A stretch of DNA of 64,000 nt from Herpetosiphon geysericola (GTDB lineage: Bacteria > Chloroflexota > Chloroflexia > Chloroflexales > Herpetosiphonaceae), in assembly GCF_001306135.1 (NCBI RefSeq), contig NZ_LGKP01000002.1:1-64000 (forward strand), in the 5' to 3' direction. Each line of letters begins with the position of its first letter. The stretch's first letter is position 1. Of this stretch, positions 15,908-25,058 are shown piece by piece. A program made the position numbers and the translations under genes. A model generated the notes under the pieces. That model saw only the letters and a program-made list of their open reading frames with translations, was not told the origin of the DNA and did not search any database.

Positions 15908-16060
15908 CAAAAGTCAAAAGTCAGAAGTCAGAAGTCAAAAGCCCAAAGCCTTTGCGATCTTCGCGCCCTTCGTGGTTTCAAAACGAGGGGTCGAGGATCG
16001 GCCGCCCATGCTATTCCAATAGCCAAAAGCCTAGTGCCAATAGCCATTCATGATTGAATA
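15908..16060. repeat. Cluster of short periodic intergenic repeats
   Basis: The gap between the PIG-L gene and the propeller array holds AAAAGTCAAAAGTCAGAAGTC-type heptads, then 'GCGATCTTCGCGCCCTTCGTGG' type 9-mers, then 'CCAATAGCCAAAAGCC' units. All three patterns recur elsewhere in the window (18820-18850, 43646-43925, 47505-47783, 59105-59330). Confidence 0.75.
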
Positions 16061-16076
16061 GAGAGGAGCAATTCTG

Positions 16077-18761
16077 ATGCAACCACAACGGGAACGAGTG
16101 AAACTGGGCAAAGATCGCAATTGGTGGCGTTTGCTGCCAGTGCTTGGGGCGCTGGGCTTAATTGGCTTCATGCTGGTGCTCACATTCATGCCAAGTAGGC
16201 TTGATGATGCCAACCTTGAACCAAGCGTCGTGGCCTTGCTTGGCTCGCCAACGCCAAGTATTCAGCCAAGCCCGACCTTGATTGCTGCGCCGTTTCCTGC
16301 GTGGCAACCAGAGAAATCAGCGCCGCCAATCCAAGTTTTGCCAGCAGACCCAGGCGAGGTTCGTTTAGCGACGATTGAACCGGCATTCACCAGCGTTCCA
16401 ACCAAGGATCTGCATGATGCCGAGTTGTTGCCAACGATCGTGCCCATCATTGAACAACCAACCACGATGATTCCAGCAGCAACGATTGTGCTTCAAACGC
16501 CCACGACGCTGCCAACGTTAACTGCGCAACCTACGCCTGTTGGCCAAATTCATAGCTATGCAATTATTGTGCGTGCTGATACAGCACAATATCAATTGGT
16601 ACTGCTTGAGGCCACAGACTTTGTGCCAATTGCGACCGTCGATGAGTATGCAGCAAGCTTTATGGCGCTGTTGCCTGAGCAACAAACTTTGCTGTTGCCG
16701 CGCAACCAAAACTTAGTTGCAATTGATCTCAAAACGGGCCAGCCACGTTGGAGTATGCAATTATTGCCTAAAAAACCGTATGATCGTAAAAGTAGGCTGA
16801 CGATCGACAATACTGGTAGCGGGGTCTATGTGCTTGATCAAAGTAGCGATGATGCACGTTGGACGTGGAGCCATCTCGCGATTCAGGATGGTCAACTACT
16901 GGACGGTCCAAGCTCATTGCCCCTTCCAGGCCATAGCCATACCATGACCAGCGATGGCAAGATTTGGGGTATCGACGATGATCAACTGTTTCAATTTGAC
17001 CCCAGAACCATGACAAAACGTGATTTTGGTGCACTTAGGATTAATTCCATTACTGGTGATGGCACGCAACCATTCTTGGGTGTGTTTCGGGCTTCAACCA
17101 GTGTGAGCCTGATCGATTGGGCAAGTGGCAACGAGCAGCAAGTAGCATTAAATCCGCCGTTTCATGGCAATCTATTTAGCGCCACGTTCTCGAATGACCA
17201 ACAAACCTTGGTGGTTGAGAGCATTGTGAGCAGTGATGATCCACGTGCTGATGATGTTTATCTTAGTTCGGTCTACAACCTGCAAACTGGGCAATTGCTT
17301 GGGATTAGCGAAGTTGCCAATCTTAGCTCAATCTACCCTGGCATAACCGCTGATCAATGGTTAATCTCTAGCTCCGATTGGGAGCGTGAGCAACGGTTGG
17401 TGAGCCGATGGAATGTCGCAACCAATAGCTTGACTGAGGTTGTTCCGGCTTCAGTTTGGGGCGATCATGGCATTGTATGGCTGGGTGATCTAGCAGGCCC
17501 AGCGATTAATCTGCCAAATAGCGACTATCAAGCGGCGGTTACGCCATTACCAACCATAGTGCCAATGTATGATCAGCCGAATTTGCCAACGATTCAGCCC
17601 CCAAGCATTGAGCCAGTGGCAATTTTTGGCGATCGACTTGGCACGGATTTGCGCTTGCAACGGCTATCGTCTGATCAAACGCTTGACGTTCTGGTTGAGG
17701 AAGGCGCTAAGCTGTTTGAGCGTTATAATCAGCCGCCCTTAGTGCTGCACCATCCCAAATCAAAAACATGGCAATTGGTTGATCTGGTGAGCCAGCAAAC
17801 GGTCGAATGGGAATTTGAAAAGATTTTGAGCGACGAAAGTTTTATCAACAGCATCCTTGCGCCAAATTATCAAAGCATGGTGGCGCTGGTGGGCCAAGAT
17901 CTGCGCAGCAACGATCAATTTACTGGGGCAAGCCAACTGCTGCAAATTAATACCCAAACTGGCGCATGGAATGTGCTCGCCGATTCACGCAGCTGGCCAG
18001 AATTGAAATGGTCTACGCCGCTTGCTTGGCAAGGCGATAGCATCTATTTTCTGCAAGCCAGCAAAAACCCCCAACTGCTCTGGCGGGTGCAGCTTGGGCC
18101 GCCATTTCAAGCAGAAAAAATCGCTGAAATTCCAGCAATTGTGGCCAACATTCCTGATGTGAGCAGTGCGATTCTGGCCCGCGTATATGTTTCGCCCAAC
18201 CAACGTTGGCTAATCTACCCGCTGGCTACTGCCAATAAAACCATGGTGCTGCGGGTGCTTGATTTGGTTAAGCAGCAAAGCCACGATATTGCGCTGCCCT
18301 TGATGCCCTTAGCAGCCGATGATCTCAGTTTTTCGCCCGAAGGCAATAGCTTTGCTTTTATGTTGCCAACAGCTGAGGGGAGGAGTGCTCCGGCCTTATA
18401 CCAGTTTGAGCAGCAACGCTGGTATCAACTAGATTCAGGCGAGTATTTCGAGAGTGGCGAAAGCCCATTTTTATGGTCGCCTGATGGGCATTGGTTGTTG
18501 CTGGATTTTGCAACTATTAGCCGCGAACAACGGCTCGGCGTTTATAACGCCCAACAGCCAAGCCTCGTATTTAGTACACAGCGCGATCCCCTCAAAGAAC
18601 CAGTCGCCTTGTATAACGATGGCAAAACGCTGCTCGCCCAACATTTGTGGCAACCAAGCCTTGAGCAACTCAGCTGGAATGGCCAAGCATTGCAGATTGA
18701 TTGGCGTATTAGCGAGGATGTTGGCCTTTCCGAAGAGATTTATTATGTGTATCCCCGTTGA
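16077..18761 (+). CDS. Propeller-array protein 1: membrane-anchored protein with Pro/Thr linkers and two beta-propeller-like halves
   Basis: This 894-residue protein has a short basic cytoplasmic tip (MQPQRERVKLGKDRNWWR) and one membrane helix (about 19-39). A Pro/Thr/Ser linker (about 40-158) follows, then two large beta-rich halves (about 158-490 and 530-894) joined by a second Pro-rich linker (AVTPLPTIVPMY). The halves contain repeated W/Y-rich strands such as 'AIDLKTGQPRW', 'VYVSPNQRWLIYPL' and 'LWSPDGHWLLLDF', as in WD40/TolB-like propellers. It ends in YYVYPR. GGAG lies eight bases upstream of ATG. It is 67% or more alike by eye to the next gene over long stretches. The role is unknown; an N-in, C-out surface sensor or binding protein is inferred. 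Confidence 0.75.
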   Translation: MQPQRERVKLGKDRNWWRLLPVLGALGLIGFMLVLTFMPSRLDDANLEPSVVALLGSPTPSIQPSPTLIAAPFPAWQPEKSAPPIQVLPADPGEVRLATIEPAFTSVPTKDLHDAELLPTIVPIIEQPTTMIPAATIVLQTPTTLPTLTAQPTPVGQIHSYAIIVRADTAQYQLVLLEATDFVPIATVDEYAASFMALLPEQQTLLLPRNQNLVAIDLKTGQPRWSMQLLPKKPYDRKSRLTIDNTGSGVYVLDQSSDDARWTWSHLAIQDGQLLDGPSSLPLPGHSHTMTSDGKIWGIDDDQLFQFDPRTMTKRDFGALRINSITGDGTQPFLGVFRASTSVSLIDWASGNEQQVALNPPFHGNLFSATFSNDQQTLVVESIVSSDDPRADDVYLSSVYNLQTGQLLGISEVANLSSIYPGITADQWLISSSDWEREQRLVSRWNVATNSLTEVVPASVWGDHGIVWLGDLAGPAINLPNSDYQAAVTPLPTIVPMYDQPNLPTIQPPSIEPVAIFGDRLGTDLRLQRLSSDQTLDVLVEEGAKLFERYNQPPLVLHHPKSKTWQLVDLVSQQTVEWEFEKILSDESFINSILAPNYQSMVALVGQDLRSNDQFTGASQLLQINTQTGAWNVLADSRSWPELKWSTPLAWQGDSIYFLQASKNPQLLWRVQLGPPFQAEKIAEIPAIVANIPDVSSAILARVYVSPNQRWLIYPLATANKTMVLRVLDLVKQQSHDIALPLMPLAADDLSFSPEGNSFAFMLPTAEGRSAPALYQFEQQRWYQLDSGEYFESGESPFLWSPDGHWLLLDFATISREQRLGVYNAQQPSLVFSTQRDPLKEPVALYNDGKTLLAQHLWQPSLEQLSWNGQALQIDWRISEDVGLSEEIYYVYPR

Positions 18762-18790
18762 TTGAGTACCGGTGTTGGTGGCGAGAGTTC

Positions 18791-18850
18791 AGGGGTCGGG
18801 GATCAGGGATTAAGTATGAAGCCAAGAGCTAAAAGCCGATAGCCAATCAG
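18791..18850. repeat. Short periodic repeats between array genes 1 and 2
   Basis: The stretch carries 'GGGGTCGGGGATCAGGGAT' followed by 'AAGAGCTAAAAGCCGATAGCCAATC', the same two families seen at 3882-3912 and 16020-16045. Confidence 0.65.
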
Positions 18851-18875
18851 GTTTGAAGAGAGAGGAGTAATGCTG

Positions 18876-21566
18876 ATGCAACCACAACGAGAACGGGTAA
18901 AACTAAGTAGGGATCGCAATTGGTGGCGGGTGCTGCCGGTGGTAGGTGCGCTGGGCTTAATTGGCTTGATGCTGGTGCTCACATTCATGCCAAATAGGCT
19001 TGATGAAGCCCATATTGCAGTGAGTGCGGTGGCCTTGCTTAGCTCGCCAACGCCAAGCATGCAGGCTATCCCGACTATGGCTGATTCACCATTTCCAACA
19101 ACGTTGCTGAGCGAGCTACCGCCAAGCAGCGATTTGCCTGTGCGGCCAGAGTTGAGTGTACAACCTTCAGTCCTAGCTTTGACAGTTGATCCAAACAGCA
19201 TGCCAAATGATCCAATGCTGTTGCCAACAGTTGTGCCCGTAATTGATTTTCCGACAGCAACTATGCCACCGCCAGCCAGCGCAACTGTGCCCGTGGTAGC
19301 GCAAAGCCCCACTCCCATCCCAACCTCAACCTCATTGCCTATGGTAGCTGAAGTCGTGCATAGCTATGCGCTGATTCATAGTACGCCGAATCAATCTCAA
19401 TTAGTCCGTATTGAGGCGGATCAATTGATCCCGATTGTTACTGCTGATAAATCTGCCAGACCCTTGACGCTGCTGCTGCCCAAACAACAAACCTTGTTCA
19501 TTCCGCGTAATCAAACCTTGCTTGCAATTGATCTTCTTACTGGGCAACCACGTTGGACATATGAATTATTGGAAAAAACAATTAATTCCTCTAGCAAAAG
19601 CCTCATCCTTGATCAGGCTGGAACGGGTATCTACCTAGTGTATCGTAACAATCAAGATCGACATTGGCAATGGAGGCATTTGGCGATTCACGATGGTAAA
19701 ACCCTCACTGCACCAAAACAGCTGAACTTATCCCTCGGTCCATTCAACATAACAAGTGATGGCAAAATTTGGAAGGTTGAAAAAGGAACGCTCGTTCAGT
19801 TTGATCCATTGACTACAACCAAACGGAGTTTCGGTTTAGTCAAGCATCCTCAAATTATTGGTAATGGCCACCACCCGCTTTTAGCGGTATTGCGGACTTC
19901 AACCACGTTGAGCCTGATCGATTGGGCGACTGGCAATGAGCGGCAGGTGCCATTAAATCCGCCGTTTCAGGGAGGGATGACGCAGGCCAGCTTTTCAGAC
20001 GATCAACGTATTTTGCTTGTTAGAAGCATTGTGCCCAATAGCAATGAGCTTGCTAAGCGCGATTCCCTGCTTTCGGCCTATAATCTGGATAATGGCACCT
20101 TAATTGCGACTAGAAATATTGGTGCTGCTTCCTTGTTCTACCCAACCTTGATCGCTGATCAATGGATGATTGAGCAACTTGATGCTCATAGCGAACAATC
20201 GAGATTGCTGCGTTGGAATGTGGCAACTAATCAAGTGATCGAAGTCGTTGGGCCAGTAATTTGGAGTAAGGTTAGGGCTGCGTGGATGGGCGAATTTACT
20301 GGGGCACCGATTAATCCAGTGAGCATAGAGCTTCAGACAGCAGTTACCCCACGGCCCCTTGAGGTGTCGTATGATCGCTCATCACCGTTGCCCACAATTG
20401 AGCCGCCAAGCACCCAGCCAATTGTCCTTCTTAGCGAGCGACTAGGTGGGGGGGAAACATTGCAACGCTTCAATACGGATCAATCACTTGAGGTGCTTTT
20501 AGAGGATTTTAGGTATGAGTTTCCTCGCTACAATCAACCACCTCTCTTGCTGCAACGTCCTACATCAGATACATGGCGTTTGGTCGATGGCGCAACGCTA
20601 CAAACAGTAGTTTGGCAATTTGAGGCTCCGATCAATGCAGAAACGTATATCCCGATCATTCTTGACCCAACTTATCAAAGCATGGTGGCGGTGGTGCACA
20701 AAGATCTGCGCAAAGACGACCAATTTACTGAGCCAACCCAATTAGTGCAAATCAATACTCAAACAGGCGCATGGAATGTGCTGGCCGATTCGCACACATG
20801 GCAACATTTAATCGGGTCTGCACCAATCGCATGGTATGGTGATACAGTTTATTTTAATCAATGGAACGAAGGAAAATCAATTAGGCTTTGGCGGGCACAA
20901 CTCGGGCCTCCATTTCAAGCAGAAAAAATTGCTGAAATCCCAGCAATTGTGGCCAACATTCCTGATGTAGACAGTGCGCTTCAGGCTAAAGTGTATGTCT
21001 CGCCTAATCAACGTTGGTTGCTGTATCCCCTTGCAGCTGCTAATAAAACAATGGTATTGCGCGCGCTCGATGTAGTTAATCAACGCAGTCATGATATTGC
21101 TTTGCCCTTGATGGATATTAATGAGCTAAGCTTTTCGCCTGATGGCAATAGTTTTGCTTTTATGCTGCCAACAGCTGATCGAGCAGCCGAGTATCCCGCG
21201 TTATACCAGCTTGAGCAGCAACGCTGGTATCAGCTCGATCTTAGTAGTAACGGTTATAAGCACAAGTTACCGTTTTTGTGGTCGCCTGATGGACACTGGT
21301 TGTTGGTCAAACTTAGTACCAAGAGCCAAGAAACCCTGATGGCTGTCTATGATGCTCAACAACCAAGCCAGGTCTTTCGTACAGAGCTGGCTTTTCGCAC
21401 CCAGCCATTGGCCTTGGATAACGATGGTAAAACATTGCTCGTTACCCATTTCTTGCAACCAAACCTTGAGCAGCGTACTTGGAACGGCCAAGCATGGCAG
21501 AGTGATTGGCGCATTGATTCCCCAATTAGCAATCCTGAAGCAATTTCTTATCTTTATCCCCGTTAG
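18876..21566 (+). CDS. Propeller-array protein 2, close paralogue of protein 1
   Basis: The protein has 896 residues from the ATG at 18876, chosen by analogy with gene 1 and by GGAG placement; an ATG six bases earlier is possible. Layout is as in protein 1: basic tip MQPQRERVKLSRDRNWWR, membrane helix, Pro/Thr linker (about 40-160), propeller-like half 1, linker AVTPRPLEVSYDRSSP, half 2. The second half shares an almost identical block with protein 1 (AEKIAEIPAIVANIPDV, then VYVSPNQRWL, then ANKTMVLR), while flanking parts are much more divergent. This is a pattern expected from gene conversion or strong local constraint. It ends in SYLYPR. No enzymatic motif is visible. Confidence 0.75.
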   Translation: MQPQRERVKLSRDRNWWRVLPVVGALGLIGLMLVLTFMPNRLDEAHIAVSAVALLSSPTPSMQAIPTMADSPFPTTLLSELPPSSDLPVRPELSVQPSVLALTVDPNSMPNDPMLLPTVVPVIDFPTATMPPPASATVPVVAQSPTPIPTSTSLPMVAEVVHSYALIHSTPNQSQLVRIEADQLIPIVTADKSARPLTLLLPKQQTLFIPRNQTLLAIDLLTGQPRWTYELLEKTINSSSKSLILDQAGTGIYLVYRNNQDRHWQWRHLAIHDGKTLTAPKQLNLSLGPFNITSDGKIWKVEKGTLVQFDPLTTTKRSFGLVKHPQIIGNGHHPLLAVLRTSTTLSLIDWATGNERQVPLNPPFQGGMTQASFSDDQRILLVRSIVPNSNELAKRDSLLSAYNLDNGTLIATRNIGAASLFYPTLIADQWMIEQLDAHSEQSRLLRWNVATNQVIEVVGPVIWSKVRAAWMGEFTGAPINPVSIELQTAVTPRPLEVSYDRSSPLPTIEPPSTQPIVLLSERLGGGETLQRFNTDQSLEVLLEDFRYEFPRYNQPPLLLQRPTSDTWRLVDGATLQTVVWQFEAPINAETYIPIILDPTYQSMVAVVHKDLRKDDQFTEPTQLVQINTQTGAWNVLADSHTWQHLIGSAPIAWYGDTVYFNQWNEGKSIRLWRAQLGPPFQAEKIAEIPAIVANIPDVDSALQAKVYVSPNQRWLLYPLAAANKTMVLRALDVVNQRSHDIALPLMDINELSFSPDGNSFAFMLPTADRAAEYPALYQLEQQRWYQLDLSSNGYKHKLPFLWSPDGHWLLVKLSTKSQETLMAVYDAQQPSQVFRTELAFRTQPLALDNDGKTLLVTHFLQPNLEQRTWNGQAWQSDWRIDSPISNPEAISYLYPR

Positions 21567-21587
21567 GCACATATGCTATTGATCCTG

Positions 21588-21624
21588 CCAACCCGACTCC
21601 TCCTAAATGCGAAAGTCGGGTTGG
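21588..21624 (+). terminator. Stem-loop after propeller-array gene 2
   Basis: A perfect 11-bp inverted repeat (CCAACCCGACT / AGTCGGGTTGG) encloses a 15-base loop. It lacks a clear T-run, so it may be a weak terminator or an mRNA end-stabilising hairpin. Confidence 0.5.
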
Positions 21625-21775
21625 TATGGGCGTAGCGTTAAAATCGTTTGTTTGTGGCCCTGCATTGCGTGGCTCAGCTTGGCATCAGTTTGCTATCATT
21701 GTGCAACCCATGCTGCTTGCGCTAGGCTGGATCATACTATTCCCCATGATCAAACACGAGTGAGAGGGTTTGCTG

Positions 21776-23227
21776 ATGGACGATCGTTCTGCCGCCAAGG
21801 CTCGCAATGGACTGCGCCGTTGGTGGGTTTGGCTGCTAAGCGGCGCACTGATTGGGCTTGGCGTACTTGTCGGGTTGCTGTTTGGTTTAAGCCCTGTTGA
21901 TCAAGCCCAACCTAGCCCTACCAACCAGCCAACAGCCGTGGCGCTTGCCGCCTCGCCCAGCCCCAAACCAAGCGCGACTGCCACGATTGTGCTGTTTCCA
22001 AGCACAACACCCATGGCAACCCTTGCAACACAAGCTCGCACAGCGCTGCCAATCAACCAATTTGGCCCGCTAGCTACGCTCGACCCCGAGTTGATTAAGC
22101 CCGAACCAACTAAGCCAGCTGCTGTTCCGCTGGCGGTGGCAACCCGTGATATGTTTGCCAATGCTTCGCCATTACCAACTGTAACCGCAATTCCCGAGCC
22201 TGCGCTTGAGCGCCATATCTATCTGATCAATCGCGATACTGCTGGCTCGCAGGTGTATTTGAACCGTGCTGATCCCAATCAGTTAGTGCCAATTGCTGCG
22301 ATTGATGCCAATAGCGAGGGCTTGGTTGCGATTTTGCCAGCCCAGCAAACCTTGCTGATTCCCCGCAATCGGCAACTGATTGCAATCGATTTGCTGAGCA
22401 AGCGTGAGCACTGGCGCTCCTCATTAGCCCCCACATTGGGCGGCATGTTGGCGCTTGATCAAGCCAAAACTGGCATTTATGTGCTTGAGCAAGGCGAACA
22501 GCATAATCTTTGGCACTTAAGTTATTTGGCCTTGGCTGATGGTCGGGAGTTGGCGCCAAGTAACGATTTTCAGTTTGTACCTGATAGTGCGCCAGTGGTG
22601 ACTGCTACTGGCCAGATTTGGTTTGTCCAGCAGCGCGAACTCTATCGTTTAGACCCAGCAACCAACATTCAGACCCGCTTTGGCATGAGCTACAACAACC
22701 AGCTTATGGGCAATGGTCAACAAACCGAATTGGCTATTTTTCGCGCAAGCAACGAGCTTGGTTTGATCAATTGGGCAACTGGGGCCGAGCGCAGCGTGCG
22801 TTTAAAGCAGCCGATCAAGGGCGTGATTTTCAATAGCAGCTTGGCGCTTGATCAAACCATGCTGCTGGTTGGCAGTGATCCGAATGAACAGGCAGTCGAT
22901 ATTGATCAACAGCGGAACTACTATTCAGTCTATCGATTGACCGATGGCGAACTGCAAACACAGCGCTTTCAGAATTCATCTACCCTATTTTACCCAGCAA
23001 GCATTGCTGACCAATGGCTTGAAGCGCCGACCAGCGTAGAATTGCTTTTTTACCACTCGTTGGTATATCGCTGGAATAGCTCAACCGCCACAACTGAGAG
23101 TTTCGTAGCTCCGATTGAAGCGCATACCCAACAGATTTATTGGCTGGGCGAAGTTGTTGGGTCGGCAGTTGCGCCTTTAGGCCCAGAGTTTCACGCAATA
23201 GTCGACCCAACGCCCACGCCACATTAG
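21776..23227 (+). CDS. Propeller-array protein 3: N-terminal-half paralogue
   Basis: The 483-residue protein starts at the ATG at 21776 (GAGAGGG seven bases upstream). It has a cytoplasmic tip with Arg/Lys, a membrane helix (WVWLLSGALIGLGVLVGLLF), a Pro/Thr linker to about residue 140, and one propeller-like half resembling the first half of proteins 1 and 2 (LINRDTAGSQVYLN, LLIPRNRQLIAIDLLS). It stops at DPTPTPH, exactly where the longer paralogues have the inter-domain linker, so the second half is missing. The next gene supplies a second half with its own anchor. No frameshift linking the two is seen. Confidence 0.72.
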   Translation: MDDRSAAKARNGLRRWWVWLLSGALIGLGVLVGLLFGLSPVDQAQPSPTNQPTAVALAASPSPKPSATATIVLFPSTTPMATLATQARTALPINQFGPLATLDPELIKPEPTKPAAVPLAVATRDMFANASPLPTVTAIPEPALERHIYLINRDTAGSQVYLNRADPNQLVPIAAIDANSEGLVAILPAQQTLLIPRNRQLIAIDLLSKREHWRSSLAPTLGGMLALDQAKTGIYVLEQGEQHNLWHLSYLALADGRELAPSNDFQFVPDSAPVVTATGQIWFVQQRELYRLDPATNIQTRFGMSYNNQLMGNGQQTELAIFRASNELGLINWATGAERSVRLKQPIKGVIFNSSLALDQTMLLVGSDPNEQAVDIDQQRNYYSVYRLTDGELQTQRFQNSSTLFYPASIADQWLEAPTSVELLFYHSLVYRWNSSTATTESFVAPIEAHTQQIYWLGEVVGSAVAPLGPEFHAIVDPTPTPH

Positions 23228-23414
23228 TTGCTTGACTCTTTGGCACCGCCTGCGCCGCTTGCGCCGCCAACCAATTCGCCCAATTCGCGTTAACCGATGC
23301 TGAATGGGAGCTTGCTTGGTGCATCTAACTCGAACCCACGCCTAGCAGCAGGGTGAGCTATATGTATTCCAGCTAACACAGTGAGTAATAGTGCATATAT
23401 TGAGAGGATTGCAG

Positions 23415-24977
23415 ATGGAAAAGCATTCGCAGCGTGCCAAAATTGGTCGTTCATGGCGCAAATGGTCTTTGCTGATCGTGATCGCAGGCCTTGGTTTATT
23501 GATCACGCTGATTGTGGTGGCCCAAACCACCGCGCCATTAGTCTCGAACCCTACCCTAACGGCGCTTGCTGGTGGGCGTTGGCAAGCGCTCGATTCGCAA
23601 GCGCAGCTGACCACTACGCCGATTCAGCCAATTCCGCTTATTATGGCAACTGTGCCGAACATGAGCGAAGCTGCATCTGTGCCCGCAACGATCCTGCCAA
23701 CCCTAACCAGCGTGCCAACCTTGGCGGTTGCAACTCCAGCGGCTGAAGATATGCAGCCTGATGATCTGGACTATCTTCAGACTGCGACAGCTCTCGCCTT
23801 AAAGCCAACTCCTCTGCCAACCAGTGTGCCTGCTACGCCTCAATTTATTGGCTTAATCAGCGCGGTGATGAATGGTGAGGGCGATATGGTGCAACAAATT
23901 GATACCAATCGTCAAGCCTATCTGGTGGCAGAGCATGTGGTTATAACTGTGCAGCGCTATGATCAGCCACCAGTCTTGTTGCAACAGTCTGAGCCAAATA
24001 GCATGCAGCTTACCGATTCGCTCAATGCCCAATGGTTTCAATGGCAGTTTGCCAAGCCTGTGGATGTGCGCGATTTTGAGCTTGTGCTCAGCAGCAATCA
24101 GCAGCAACTTTTGATTAAAACCCAACAAGACCTCTTTGCAACTGATCGATTTATTGGCTCAATTCAAGTAGCGACGCTCAACATACAAACTGGTGAATTG
24201 CAGGTTGTGGCTGATTCGTTGGCCTGGCCAGAGTTAAAATGGGCACGCTTGCTTGCCTGGCAAGGCGATCATGCCTATTTTTTCAACGAGCAACGCAAAA
24301 CCAGAGATCTGTGGCGCTTACAGGTGGCACCTGAACTTCAGGCCGAAAAAATGCTTGAGATACCATTGGCCGTTGGCTTTGATGCTGCAACCGATACCCA
24401 TTATGCTGGTGAGGTGCTGGTAGCGCCCAATCAACGCTGGTTGCTCTATTCATTACCCCATCCAAATGGCATGCTGTTGCGGGTCGTTGATTTAACGACC
24501 GAGCAGTTTGTTGAGCTTGAAATGCCCCTCCTCGGTCTGGATCAAATTAGTTTTGCGCCTGATGGCGAGAGTTTTGCAGTGATGCTGCCCGCAGCCCAGA
24601 GCACCCAAGTCTATCCTGCGCTCTATCATTTAGCCAGCCAGCGCTGGTTTCGTTTGGCTGCCAATCAGGAATATGCAATGCGCTTTGAGTGGTCTGCTAA
24701 TGCTGATTGGTTGCTGTATCGAACGCCAGCAAATCAGCTGAATATTTACAATACCCGCCAACCAAGTTTAACGATTAGCGGCTATTTTGTTGATTCAGGT
24801 AGCGATTCGGGCTATCCACTCGCCCTGCTCAACGATGGCAAAACTATCTTGATCGATCATTATGAAAGTGATCGGCTTGAGCAATATCGCTGGAATGATC
24901 AAGCTTGGCAGTTAGAATGGCGAATCAAGGATGCCCCGATCAACCAGCTTAATCTTTTATTTGTGTATCCTCGCTAA
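23415..24977 (+). CDS. Propeller-array protein 4: C-terminal-half paralogue with its own membrane anchor
   Basis: The 520-residue protein starts at the ATG at 23415, six bases after AGAGGA. The cytoplasmic tip is EKHSQRAKIGRSWRKW, then a membrane helix (SLLIVIAGLGLLITLIVVA), a long Pro/Thr linker (to about residue 140), and a single propeller-like half that corresponds to the second half of proteins 1 and 2 (QRYDQPPVLLQQ, VLVAPNQRWLLYSL, ISFAPDGESFAVML). It ends in LFVYPR. It complements the half-length protein 3 just upstream. The tip is nearly the same as that of protein 5. Confidence 0.72.
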   Translation: MEKHSQRAKIGRSWRKWSLLIVIAGLGLLITLIVVAQTTAPLVSNPTLTALAGGRWQALDSQAQLTTTPIQPIPLIMATVPNMSEAASVPATILPTLTSVPTLAVATPAAEDMQPDDLDYLQTATALALKPTPLPTSVPATPQFIGLISAVMNGEGDMVQQIDTNRQAYLVAEHVVITVQRYDQPPVLLQQSEPNSMQLTDSLNAQWFQWQFAKPVDVRDFELVLSSNQQQLLIKTQQDLFATDRFIGSIQVATLNIQTGELQVVADSLAWPELKWARLLAWQGDHAYFFNEQRKTRDLWRLQVAPELQAEKMLEIPLAVGFDAATDTHYAGEVLVAPNQRWLLYSLPHPNGMLLRVVDLTTEQFVELEMPLLGLDQISFAPDGESFAVMLPAAQSTQVYPALYHLASQRWFRLAANQEYAMRFEWSANADWLLYRTPANQLNIYNTRQPSLTISGYFVDSGSDSGYPLALLNDGKTILIDHYESDRLEQYRWNDQAWQLEWRIKDAPINQLNLLFVYPR

Positions 24978-25058
24978 GCAAATTCTACAGAGTTTGCTAT
25001 GCTTGTTGGAAGGTTCGATAGTGTGCTCAAACAAGGGCAACCATGAGAGGTATTGATA

